From NCBI RefSeq assembly GCF_965638725.1, contig NC_134970.1, positions 7,360,001-7,424,000 on the forward strand: a stretch of DNA of 64,000 nt. Reading direction: 5' to 3'. The DNA is from Aptenodytes patagonicus. Its lineage: Eukaryota > Chordata > Aves > Sphenisciformes > Spheniscidae. The position numbers were made by a program, and so were the translations under genes. This document shows, one piece after another, positions 26,688 to 64,000 of this stretch (positions are counted from its first letter, which is position 1; each line of letters begins with the position of its first letter). Under the pieces are notes generated by a model, which saw nothing but the letters and a program-made list of their open reading frames with translations, ran no database searches and had not been told where the DNA came from.

Positions 26688-26884
26688 AGGTAAGCTGTTA
26701 GAGGGCTCAGGTTGGCAGGGACCTCTGAAAGCCCCAGCTCGGAGCAATCCACCGAGAGCATGATGCCATCCTCTTCGCAGTGGCACTGGGGTGGGCACGA
26801 GGGCGCAGCACCTTGCTCCGCAGGCACCACCTGGAAGTGGGCAGAGGAGGCCAGAAGAATGCCCCAGAAGAAGAGCTTGTCCAT
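26688..26884 (-). CDS. LGR6: LGR6 first coding exon (signal peptide and LRR N-terminal cap)
   Basis: LGR6 is a leucine-rich-repeat G-protein-coupled receptor for R-spondins that potentiates Wnt signalling and marks stem cells. The ATG is at 26884-26882. The exon encodes 65 codons plus two bases and ends at a strong donor (CT|GTAAGT at 26688/26687). Residues 1 to about 20 are hydrophobic ([17 protein letters not shown]) and form a signal peptide. Next is a cysteine-rich LRR N-cap, [27 protein letters not shown], given here only to mark its position by its four cysteines and the DGIMLS and CSELGLS segments. The exon ends NLSPLTAYL, where the LRR solenoid begins. The [14 protein letters not shown] core and LTAYL end match LGR6 rather than LGR4 or LGR5. 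The rest of the gene must lie below coordinate 1, because I find no LRR exon in 1-26687. Confidence 0.9.
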
Positions 26885-27420
26885 CCTCGCCTTGGCTGCA
26901 GCCGTGGGGACTGTGCGAGGTGCCGCCGGCTCGCTCCGACCCCGGGGCTCAGCTGGATGGAGGGGAGTGATCCCACTGCCTCGCACACAGCGGGCAGGGT
27001 ATCTCCCGCAGGTCGGAGTGTGGTAAGGATGCAGCCAGGGAAGGGAAGGCATTGTTGAATGATCTTGGTTATTGGGTTTCAAGGGCTGGGCAGGGGCGTG
27101 AGACACTCCAATGGGAGGAGTTAAACTTTCTACTCTTTCCCTCTCTCTCTCTCTTAGAGCTGGCAGGAATTTCATTCAAAGGGAAGAAAGGGGGGGGGGG
27201 AAGAAACCTCAACAAATAAAGACCTGTTCATAGCTCCGGGACCTGTGCTTATTTTGTAACAATGTTTTTGTGAGATAGCAGGGCAGGGGAAGGCAAAGCT
27301 GGCTCCGGCAGGGCAGAGGAGTATAAATAGGGAGGCAGGAGTACCCAGCGCTTCAAGGGCTCCAGACTTCGGGACGCTGAAATACAACCCCAGATAAAGG
27401 ACTCTGTGTGTCTGTGCTGG
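26885..27420 (-). promoter_or_regulatory. LGR6: LGR6 5' UTR and presumptive promoter region
   Basis: Sequence immediately upstream of the LGR6 ATG on the minus strand. The part at 26885-26990 is GC-rich with several CpGs (for example around 26930-26945). A CT-rich block (CTCTCTCTCTCT) lies at about 27142-27154, an A/G-rich homopolymer at about 27183-27205, and a TATA-like TATAAATA (plus-strand sense; TATTTATA on the minus strand) at 27322-27329. The transcription start cannot be set from sequence alone. Confidence 0.35.
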
Positions 27421-30400
27421 CTGCTAAACCCAGCTGCAACTGGAAAGTCAGGGTGCAGCTGGGGAGAAGGGAGTGAGGAGCTCACAATGAGCTGTTTGCT
27501 GGGAGAGACCGTGCCCAGGGCTGTAGGTCTGTCTGTCCTGTGTTCCGATCCTCACTCACGAGCAGCCCTGTTGCTATCCCCCTGCATGGGGCTGGGGCTG
27601 GGTGGGAGATGCAGGGGGATGATGGAGCAGCAGTGTTGCTGAGCTCGGTGGGAGACCTCTCCAGAGAGGTCTCCAGGTCAGTGGGACATGGTGCTCTTGC
27701 AGCTGTGCTGCTTGCTACAGTTTTGCCCAGATCAAGATTGTGTGCATGTGTGAGCTGCATTTGCAGGAGCTGCACAGCACTGATGCCGGGAGCAGGTGGC
27801 TGGTTTCCTCCAAGAACTCTTTCTAACCTTGGGTAAAATGGTCAGAGGTCAAAGTGGAGGAACAGCCTGTTGAGTGGGGGCTTGAAGCCACGTCATCTGG
27901 AGCTCCATCATGCAGAAGGGAGCAGGTTTGGTTTAGCAAGGGGGTACTGCCTGTGCCAGCCCAGCCCAGGGCCTCGGGGTGTCCTGAAACATGTGGGATG
28001 TGCATCAGAACAGGATTTCTTGCTGCTTGGGTGTCGAGGAGCTACCGAGTTCTGGGGCAGCAGAAGCACCTGCTTAGAAAAGGGCGCTGGATCTGCCATG
28101 GGAGAAGGCTGCAAAGGCCAGCTCTGTGTGGCCTCTCTGCTCCTCTCTCTTGATTGCAGCCACTGGCTGTTCAGGGTCACTGTGATGCCCCTGGCTGGGG
28201 TGATTGCTGTCCTCCCATGGCAGTGGGTTCAGTGACAGGGGCTGAGTCTGACCCCGACAGCTTGAACCACGCTGCGTCTCTTTCTACAGGGCCATGTCTG
28301 TAATGGGAACGGCAGCTGAACACAGGTCTCTTGCACTGAAGAAAGACAGCTGACCACTGGGCTTTAGGTGGATTGGGACTCCCATCAGAGCCGGTGTGTT
28401 CCTCCGTCTGCCTCCCCTCCAGCCATGGCTGGAGGAAGTGAATGGGGCAGAGAAAGAGGGGCCCAGGTTTGGGTGGCTGCAAAGTGCACCCACGTAGTCA
28501 CCCCTCTGGCGGTGGCCATGCCACGCTAAGATGCCGCATGGCTGAAGCACAGACTGGGAGATGGTTTTCACAGCCTCGCTTCCTCTGAACGTGCTTTTTG
28601 TTCTGGCAAAAGTTTCCTAATTGATAGCCCCATTATCTCAGGATAAAAGAGGTAGGGGAGTTATCTGAGGTCAGGAAGGTGAGCCTGCAAAGTGGGAGAC
28701 TTAAAAAGCTCTAGCTAACCTGGGGCTGGGGTGCCTTGCAGCCTTGGAGTCAGAGCAGGTATCTCCTCCGAAAAAAGCTGCTCAAGATCAAGCTCAGGGT
28801 TCTGGGCTGATGCACAGACTCTGGCTGAGGGCTTTTGGCCTCGGTGATGCAGGATCTGAAACTATTTAATTTGCAAAGTCCATTCAGATCCTGCAGTTTC
28901 AGGACTGAAATCCTATCACTGCTGAAGTCAGTGGAAACTTTGTCACCGAGTGCAGAGGAGCGAGGATTTTGGTCTAGGAGCAGGAACTGATTTAATTGGA
29001 ATTAAGCCCCTTCCATCATGAGCAATTCTGGACATGTCATTAATTAAATGTTTGCAATGTGTTTTGACAGCTCCAAATGTAAAACACTGTTTGGTGGGGA
29101 GATGAGAAGCCCTCCTCGGAGAGAGGGTTCCTCCTTGGGTTCCTTGACAAGCTTCCCCTCCAGCTCTGACATGGGCTTTAGCATGGCCTGAAATGGCTGG
29201 ATTTGCTCCGACAGCAGTCAGGAATTTGGTGTCAGTCTGGAGAAAGTGTCAGGCCTATAACTCTGCTCCTGGCTGCAACAGCAGCTTTTATCTACGATTT
29301 CCCCGTCCCTCTCTCTCCAGCCTCAGCAGCCAGACACCAACCGCATTGCGAGCTCCTGAAAATTTCTCGCTCAGTGAATTCTCCTTGGGGATCCAGGGCT
29401 CTGGCTGAGCACACTATTAATAGAGGTCTTAAAAAAATCACACTGAAGAGGTTCCTATTAAAAACTGCCATTCTGCTGAAATAGAGCCATTTCCTCAGGA
29501 AGGCATTGACTGCAATGACATTTTTCACATTGTTTTTGGAGCAACACAGCCTGAAGTTGGAGGGCTTTGCTCTGTGTGTCTCACTTTGCTTTGACTTTTC
29601 TGTTTGCTTTTTATTCCAGCTCGGCTGTGGTGTTTCATTTCCATGTCTCATTTCTTTGAGACCTGATAATAGATGCTAATATTCGAAGTGTTCACTTATT
29701 CCAGCGTGTCGCCTGGCTCCTGGCAAAACCAAGAGTCTGGACATCAAGTCGTTTGGACCAAAGAGCTTTGATGTTTCCGTGGTAAACCTGGAATTTCTGA
29801 GTAAGTCTCTCTGGGGTGGAAGTGTCATTTTTCAGCCAGCTCTCACTGAAATTGCAGTTTGCTGCGAGTAGTGTGGGCTGCACCGTGCCCTTAATAAAGG
29901 CACCAGGAGCTCCAGATCCAGCTCATTCCTATTAACGCAAGTGGATGTTTTTCTGCAAGGCTCACACGTGTTTGTGTGTTGTCCTCTAGCGGCAGGCTGC
30001 GGTTTGGGGAGATGAGAAGAGCACTGCTCCACAGCAAGCTGAGCAGCGCTGTATGCTCACCTGAACAGCTCACATGCTGCAGCCAGGCTCCCCGACACAC
30101 TCTGGGTGGCAGGTGACATCCCAGGTGATATTTCTCCTGCTGCCTCCACACTGCATGGCTAACAGGTCTTCCTACAGCTTGCTTAAAAGCAGGGAAAAAA
30201 ACTTGGAAAAAATTTAGAGAACAGCCTAAGTGGGGAACAAGGTCCAGCTCATCTGAGCTACTGCAAGCACAGTTATTGCCTCTGCTCGTCAGGGGCACAG
30301 AAGAGGCGGGGGTGGTGGGTAAGGGCTGCGTTATTCACGCCAGCACAACATGCTCGAGGTGGTCTGGCTCCGGGTCTCAGCCTTGGACCTGAGGAGAGCT

Positions 30401-33400
30401 GGGAGTCTGGGTACCAGCGCTGGCCAGATCCTCTCTGTGGACCAAAAATGAAATGCCAAACAAGCTTTGGGCTGTGGACTGTGGCTGGCAAGGCTTTTTA
30501 GAGCTGTTGGAGTTTAAAGGCTAACAAAGTTGTTGCGGAGGTATAGCTGGGGCAGGGCTGCAGCTAAACGCTTACAACAGGCGCTGATGTCCCCTCCTGC
30601 AGAGCCAAAATGACTCTGTGGGCCCAGACGGGACAACCTGCTGGACTTTGACCTTGTCACTCAGCAATGCTCTTCCTGCAGAGCAGAGGGAGGTGATGGG
30701 CAGCGCTGTGCTGTCGTTCCTCCCAAGGTGCTGCCAATGCCCTGGACATCCATCCGGGGACATTCCCAAGCTGGAAGACAGGTTGTGCTAGCTGAGTCAG
30801 AGGGCTGGAGGCTGTTTATTTCTGTCCTCAGCATGTGCCAGACCTGGGGGCCCTGGAACAAACCCATGAGTGTGTCTTCTGCCCTGCTCTCATGGGGCAA
30901 CTGTTTGTGCCCTCTTTTTATTCCCTTCCAGATTTTAGAGGGTTCAGAATCACCCCAGTAGGATCCCAGTTTGGCCGTTGATCTCCAAGGACAACCAGTC
31001 CCTACTGCAGACCAGGAGGACGCTGGCTGGTTTTCACTGCCAAGGTCATGGCAGGAACCGAGATCCCACTGTGCCGCACACTGGAGAGGACAACAGAGAG
31101 GCAGTCGCTCCAGAAGGGCTTGCAGTGGAAAGAGGAGATGCAGAGAGTCCCAGGCAGTCTCACAAAGCACCGGGACACCAGAGAAAAATAGGCATCACCA
31201 GGACCGGCCCATGTGTGCCAGGGCATGCACTCATCCACCTCATCTATGACACCTCTGTGGAGGGGACGCTCACTCCTGGCACGTGATCTCTCTATAAGAT
31301 AAGCCCTCCAGACTTTCTCGCCATCCCTGGCTCCTCCTGAAGCTGGTCCTCCAGGTTCTGGGGAGAGCAGGAGGCGGCCCAAACCAGCAGGGATGGGCTG
31401 AATGCAGCAGGAGCCAAGAGTCTGGTGCTTCAGATGTGTCTGTAAGCCCAGGGCATACCCCAGGGAGCCATTCGAGGTTGGGCACAGGGGCAAACGCCAG
31501 AGGAATGTTCCTGGTGCCCCTGCTCCCATCGGGGCCATCCAAAGGCTGAAATACCACAATCAGGCTGCGGGTGAGTCCAGGCCCAGCAAAGGTTCCCAGA
31601 GGCTTTCCAAAATGTAAATGCAAACACTTGCAAACAAGCAGAAAGCCCCAGAGCCCAGCATGCTGCTCCAGCTGCCGGACTGGGGCAGGGGAAGACCGGG
31701 GACTGGAGGTATCCGTGCTCCCTGACAGTGGGAAGGGCTGGTGCCAATGAAGTCACACAGAGAAGGATGGTTCCTTCCTGATGCCCAGGGCACAGAATAG
31801 CGCAAGCCTCAGATGCACTTTAACTCCTTGCTCTAGGAGGCGCTGCTTGCAGAAAGCCGTGGGGCAGCCCGGTGGCTCCATGCCCTGCAGAGAAGAGGGA
31901 CAGAGTGCAGAGCTAGGTAGAAGACCTGTTAGGTGGACCAGAACCCCGATTCAGTGTCCTACATGCTTGAAGACCTTCCTCTTTGGAGTGCCTGCATCAA
32001 CTGGGTCAGGGAGCCAAAGCCATGGGAAGCCTAGCACATGCAAGAGCAGGGTATTGAAGAGGGAACCTCGGCTCTGGTCCTACTCAGGTGTCCCAGGAGG
32101 AATTCCCCTTCCAGTTCAGACATACCTTGAATCTGTCTGGCTCTAGTGCTTCTGCTCTCCAGGAGGTGGCTGACAGCAGTAGCTGATGAGAGATGATGCT
32201 GGAGACCCTGGGGAGGAATAGGCTCCAATCCTGCTGCTCCCGGTGCTGGTACAGCTCAGATGGAAAAGACAGTGAGCAGTGGGCAATCCCCACACCATGG
32301 CTACAGCTGGGGCAGCCACAGCCTGGTGCCAGGCACCTAATATCATGGAGGTGTCCAGCTTGGGATGTGGCAGGGTGCCATGGGCTCCCTGTGGTGGGAG
32401 CAATGCCCTGTTACTGTGTTGTGCGAAGATGTGGCAGCTGCTGGACTCTCTGTGCCCTGGAGGGAGCAGGGGGACAGGGGACAGCCTAGGGCAGAGGTTC
32501 AGCACCAGTGAATGGAGAAGCTGTGGGATCAAGGAGCTGTGGTGCCCCAGCAGTCACCAGCAGGCTCCCATGGCTGTGGGTCCTCAGGAGATCCAAGGGT
32601 CGGGTACCCCTGCTCTCCAGTCACTTGGCAATGCTAACCCAGTCTGCCCCTGCTCTGGCAGCCATGGGAAGCAGGGAAGAGGGTGGGAAGGGGGGGTCCA
32701 AATGGACATGGTCCTGCTCATCTTCAGGGTCTTGACCTCTGCACAGGGGCTGATGGAAGAGGGTGGTGGCTGGATGCTGCCAGACTGCAGCAGGCTAAAT
32801 ATGAAGAACAACACGGCACGGTCCAGAACTTGCTGGGCGGCCCGAGCTGGAGGCTTGTTTTGTTTTACTGTTTTGTTGTCTCTCTCTCCCCCTCTGGGTT
32901 TCGTGGCTCTGAGCTGCAGGGCTGGAAAATTATTCATCCAAACCGCAGCTCCCATGACACCCTCTGTAAGCATCTGTGGCTCCAGACTCCGCTGCAGCTG
33001 TGGGTGGGACGTCGTAAATTCATCATCGTCACCAAGTCGGCCTCCTGTTAGACAGGACATGAAACACGGAGCAGCAGGCTGTGCCACAGACGCAGCCATA
33101 TCAAACTCACCGGGTGAAACCTGTCGGCCAGTGTGCGTGACAAATCCCTGTCCCATGCCTGTCCCATTGATGAGAAGGTCCCTTCAAACCTGCCAGAGCA
33201 GCTGTGCTTTAGCTGCAGATGTGTGCAGGTTCACCTTGGCTGCTGGCTCTGCTGGAAACACTGTTGTGTTGTGCTAGCCAGATGTGAGGGCTGTGGGATC
33301 ACTTGCTCCCGGACTGCTGGAAGCTCTGCAGACAGCAACATGCCTCCCCCACTGTGGCTTTCACTTGCTTCCTTACGACCTGGAGCCAGTGCCTCTCGCA

Positions 33401-36400
33401 ACTCTGTGCCACAAGCCCTGGGTCTGTGCATCAAACCTGCCTGGCTGTGTGTAGCTCTGCCCCATGCTGGGACTGCCATCTCTGTGCATGGACACACAGG
33501 AGACTCATGAGCACTTTCCCAAGGGGCTGTAGAAACATCTGGTGCAGCAGCCCATCTGGCAAGGCAGACGGACAGTGATGTGCTGAACTGAGCCCCGTTG
33601 GGACGAGAGGTGGGGTGGGGCAGGTGCCAGCAGAACTCACCCCCCCATCTTGCTCCATCACTGCCATCAGCTAAGGGTGAACTGGGGGGTGGCCAAGTTG
33701 TCTCATGTGGATGTTGTCCTGCTCTTCTCCACGAAAGGCAAGAGCCCACAAGCAGTCCCTGGGAATGCTGTCCCATTCTGAGGCCTCTCTCCTGTGCCGC
33801 AAGCTGTAGAGCCAGACCCAGACCCTCTCCATGGGGAATATGGCTTTGAGCAAAGCCCCAGGCATAATGACTCTGAAAGCCACAGGGTAGCTCTGATTGC
33901 AGAAAAATAGAAAAGAGACGATGGGGAGTTCCTGCCCCTCCTTATCCTTGGCAGCTGCCCCTTTCTGAGGATGCAGTCCTGGTCAGGCTGTTGGGAGACC
34001 CTGGTAGCTGCGCTTGGCAGAGCAAGGGAGGGCTTGTCTCTGCAGAACCCCAGGCTACTGTGGGGCGATGCACAGCCAAAGGGGCAATGACCACCCACCC
34101 AGGGCAGGGAGCCAGCAGTACAAGCCCCACACACTGGCTGCCAGGCTCTAGAGAGCAAAACCCCTGGTAATCCTGCTTCTGTGCCCCTCACAAGGCTCCT
34201 GCTACCTCACGGCAATGGCTCCTCCTTCGCGTCTTCACTGTCACTGTGATTGGCCCCACTTCACAGGTCAGGGCACTCCACAGATGTTCTTGAAATCCTC
34301 TGAGACTAAGAGCATTAGGTGTTTTACACATCATAAACCATGCTGGGACATACAGGTACAAACGCTTGTCGGTGTTCAATGGAGACTGCACACTTTGAAC
34401 AAGAGCCTGTTGGGCACCAGGCTAAAGCTCACATCTACACACACCTTTGAGACGTAACCGTGCTCAGCATCTGGGGTTTCTGGGCCATGCATAGCAAATG
34501 AGAGCCACAGGCTGTGTCCAACAGCACCAGCAGGGAGATGCTGGAGTTGGATCCAGGTCTGGTTCATCTCTCCCCTGTTTGAGGGAATGAGCACCAGTCC
34601 TTTTCCTACATCAGCAGCTCCCTCTCTCATTCCTGTGCAGGGACCTCTGCCTTCATGTGCTTTGCAGGTCAGCTGTGCTGAGGCTAAGGCAGTGAGGAGA
34701 AGACTCTGACAAGTGGATGGGATTGGGCCTCCGGTGTGGAAGTATCAGCACTTTCACTGTCCTTGTAGGGGTTTGTTAGAGTGGATTTGCAGGTCCTGGC
34801 AGAAAGGCTACCGTCTTGTAGCCCAGGAACTATTTTTAAGGCTGGCTGGAGCTGGAGGGTGAGAGCTGGACATCAGGGTTGTTCCTGATGGAGGTCTAAG
34901 AAGGATGGGCCTATGTGCATGTGGCAGCAGGCCACATGGTCTTTGAGACTGCTCTTTCTTGGGTGCTCTTGGGATAAACCCCCCAACACTGGTGAGATTC
35001 TGTGCTGCTGGGCAGGTCTAAACTTCGCCAGCCTATCAACTCAAAACTCTGGACAGACAATGGACACATCGTTCTTTGGACCAGATTTGATTTTGCAGCT
35101 TGCTTGCTTTATGTCAGGCCTCCAGCATGCACCGGTGTGTTCTCCCCTGGTGCCCCAGAAGAACATGGCAGGCGGCTGCTGCTACAAACTGCACGCACCT
35201 CATAAGCAGCAGACAGCTTGACCCCACCAATCCTGCCTACTGGGCTGGGGGGTCACTGGGAGCAAACACTTCCTTGCTTCAACACATCCTGCAGCACGAG
35301 CATAGTTACTGGTTACATGAAAGTCATAAAGCCAAGAGGCTTCCTGTGAGCATATGGGCAAGTGCCAGACTCCTCCCAAGACGACATCATAAATCCTTTT
35401 GTGCACATAAGAATATCCACTGAGTTTTGCAGGCCTTTTTCGTGTTGAAGGTATTCACACATCCTCCTGGAGAGCTCTTGGCATGTTGGCATCCAACCAG
35501 AAGCAGAAACGCTACAAGTTACTGCAATGGTCACCTGTACAGGCTGAGCCGCGAGTGACCTGTCACGCCATGCTGGTGGGTGACCCTGGGACAAAGATGT
35601 AGTCACATGGAAACATTTTCAAACAGCAACTGGATCCATGACAATCCAGGTCAGGGTGGATGAGGGTCATCACGGGCAACTCGGAATGCTCTGACCTGTG
35701 GTGAAGACAGCATTGCACACACAGAGTGCCTAGGATGGGGGGAAACAGTGGGGGGAAAAAACAGCCCTGTATGGGGCTAAGGCTCTGCACCATCTTGGTT
35801 TCCTTTAGCCCACGAGTGCTGCAGCTTGGAGCTGGGAGCAGAGCAGGGAATGCACTGAAGGAGAGGATGGCGGAGGGGACTGAGCAGCAGCGAAGCCCTG
35901 CCTGCAATATGGAAGATACATTGTGCGCATGGAGAGACTGCTCCTACCTAGCTGCACACTGCCTGTGTCTACATGTGGGCGGTGGGTGCAAAGGACAACA
36001 GGCAGGTTCCCACCCTGGCTGAACACATGGCTGGCAGCTGCACTGCTCTGGTGGCTGGTGGGGACGGGAGTTGGGTGGGCACAGCAACTGCCAAAGAGAA
36101 AAACATTGTCTGGGGAGAGGGGGAAAAGCTGCTGGGCATCCAACCCAGTTGCAACCGAGGCATCATCCCAGTGCTAAGCCTATGCTTAGGTGCCCTGGGT
36201 GTCCCACTCTGGGCTGCAGGCAGCAGGGTCCTTGTTTTGGAAGAGGGAGAATCTGTTTGTGGAAACACAGGGGCAGTAGGATAAGTGGCCAACTCAGTCC
36301 CCAACCTGGTGCTGTCTACTCCTTGCAGTAGGTCTTGGGACCTCCTCATCGTAGCTGTTGTGTCTCCTCACCCCAGTCCGAGGCAGCTCCTGCAGGGTAT

Positions 36401-37103
36401 GGTATTGTGGGTAGGAGTGTGGGCCCAGACTGGGACAGGGGTGCTGCTTTGAGACTGTACCATAACCCCGTGCTGCCTGAAGGGTTGAAGGAGGGTAAAT
36501 GGGTTCCCAGATACAGTTTTTTCTACCTCAGGAATACGCTCGTGAAATCATCTGCTTTTTTTTAACTCTTCCTTCTGACCTGCACTTGGAGCTCAATAAA
36601 CCAAGTTGCTACCTGCAATCTCAGCTTGTGCATGGCCATCCCTGCTTGCAGAGCAGCGGTGTCTCTACATGTGGCTGCGTGGACAACCCAATTCCCGGAG
36701 TAGCAGCCAGTGCTCTGCAGTGAGCCACAGGGCTGCCAGCATGTCAGCTGGACCGGGTGGCTTTGCCCTGGTCCTTGGCTCTTGGGAACCAGCAGGTTCA
36801 TAACTTCAAGCCCAGGCTTCACCAGAAAATGTGTCTCTTCCTCATAAAGCTGTGGATGGGTTGGAGGCTCACTGCAGAAGTGTTGCCTCAGTAACAGGAG
36901 CAGATGAGAGTGAGCAGAAGCTGCTGTGTGCCATGGGCTGCAGTATCTGGAGTGCCCAAGGGCACCCCATCTGCTGCCCATGGCTAGGGACACAGCTGCC
37001 CTTTTGGGAATGGCTGCTGTGCTGCAGCAGGGGAAGGCCTCAGCATCGCTGAGACCCCACAAAAGCCACCCCACCCTTACAAGCACACTCCTTCCTAGGG
37101 CTG
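27421..37103. other. Intergenic region between PTPRV 3' end and LGR6 5' end
   Basis: About 9.7 kb without a supportable gene on either strand. Open frames here (longest 332 codons at 32279-33277, plus) have GC-driven composition, no recognisable domain and no exon-like boundaries. A perfect 10-bp inverted repeat lies at 27651-27674. The rest is unremarkable sequence in which I recognise no repeat family with confidence. Confidence 0.5.
27651..27674. repeat. Perfect inverted repeat, 10-bp arms, 4-nt loop
   Basis: GGAGACCTCT (27651-27660) and AGAGGTCTCC (27665-27674) are exact reverse complements separated by CCAG. It could form a small hairpin. No function is evident. Confidence 0.6.
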
Positions 37104-37681
37104 TTTATTGTTTGTACCTAAGACTGATCCACCAGCCGAAACAAGCCAGCTCCCACCATGCTCTGCCCACAGTGGTGTCTGGGACATCAACACACCCGGT
37201 GCCCATGGGCGCATGGAGACCGCGGTGCCCAGTGCTCGTGTCAGACCTCAGCAGCCTGCAGGCACCAGGGCTGTCCAGGAGCAAGCCCAGGGCTGCCCCT
37301 TCTGTGCTGAGGGGCAAGGGCACCACAGAGCTCTCGCAGCCGGCGCCGTGTACCGCAGTGGGGTTAACAAAACTTCCAGGCACCAGGAACCCCAGGAGAT
37401 GGCCAAAGCAAGGGAGCATCCTGCCCACCCCTTCACCATGTCTGCACTGAGGGGCTGCAAGCAGTGTGTGGCAGGACAGCGCTGCCCATCTGTTCAGGAG
37501 ACCCCATGTCACTGCTAACACCATGTGGGACGCATTGGTGACAGTGCCAGGGTAGGTCCCCTCTCGCTGCAGGGCTCGCTCTGTGCCAGGAGCCCCATGG
37601 TGCTCTCACCCCAGCTCCTGGCTCCAGACAGGACCCTGCAGAGGTGGAGGGCAGGACGGTGCCAGGAAGTGCCGGGTGGTG
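37104..37681 (-). other. PTPRV: PTPRV 3' UTR and candidate polyadenylation signal
   Basis: The stop codon occupies 37684-37682. The first AATAAA on the minus strand downstream that I noticed is at 37109-37104, giving a 3' UTR of roughly 0.6 kb. No other gene feature lies between. The end is inferred only from this hexamer. Confidence 0.45.
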
Positions 37682-63996
<26,315 letters not shown>

Positions 63997-64000
63997 CTGC

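Noticed and set aside
32279..33277. Open frame of 332 codons on the plus strand in the intergenic region
   Set aside because: No recognisable domain, Ser/Gly/Cys/Pro-rich composition expected of GC-rich non-coding DNA, overlapping equally long frames on the other strand, and no splice or repeat context. I treat it as chance.
35000..35120. WTDNGH reading, reminiscent of the integrase TDNGP motif
   Set aside because: Only six residues match, with no other integrase or retroviral motif in the neighbourhood on that strand.

Overview
This is a window of vertebrate nuclear DNA with large spliced genes. I read it as a bird. A chicken-type CR1 LINE fragment lies at about 43.07-43.55 kb, and an ERV solo LTR of a type I recognise from neoavian genomes lies at about 9.11-9.69 kb. 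Introns are compact and several old CORE/MIR-like SINE remnants are present. The species cannot be named from the sequence alone.

Both recognisable genes lie on the minus strand, head to tail. From 63996 down to 37682 runs the 3' portion of a tandem-domain R3-type receptor tyrosine phosphatase, which I call PTPRV (OST-PTP/Esp). I could place 33 coding exons with consistent phases. They give one continuous frame of 5,612 nt (1,869 residues plus stop). In order they encode twelve fibronectin III exons (the array continues past the window edge), a membrane-proximal R3 module, one transmembrane helix, a catalytically complete phosphatase domain D1, and a degenerate second domain D2. The N-terminus and signal peptide are outside the window.

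About 10 kb further on, at 26884-26688, is the first coding exon of LGR6 (signal peptide plus the cysteine-rich LRR N-cap). LGR6 next to PTPRV matches the arrangement in mammals (LGR6 beside PTPRVP in human), which supports both calls. The remaining 26.7 kb (1-26687) behaves as LGR6 intron 1. I found no LRR exon in it. It holds a decayed Ty3/gypsy (sushi-class) pol fossil at about 1.93-4.0 kb, the ERV LTR, an (AAT)n tract beside a SINE-like stretch, and MIR-like remnants.

The 27.4-37.1 kb intergenic stretch has no gene I can support. No tRNA, rRNA, CRISPR or prokaryotic-type system is present. The points most worth a second look are the dead D2 of PTPRV, a GC-AG intron immediately after the D1 active-site cysteine codon, the expanded FN3 array with a recent exon duplication, and a sushi-class gypsy fossil in what looks like a bird genome.
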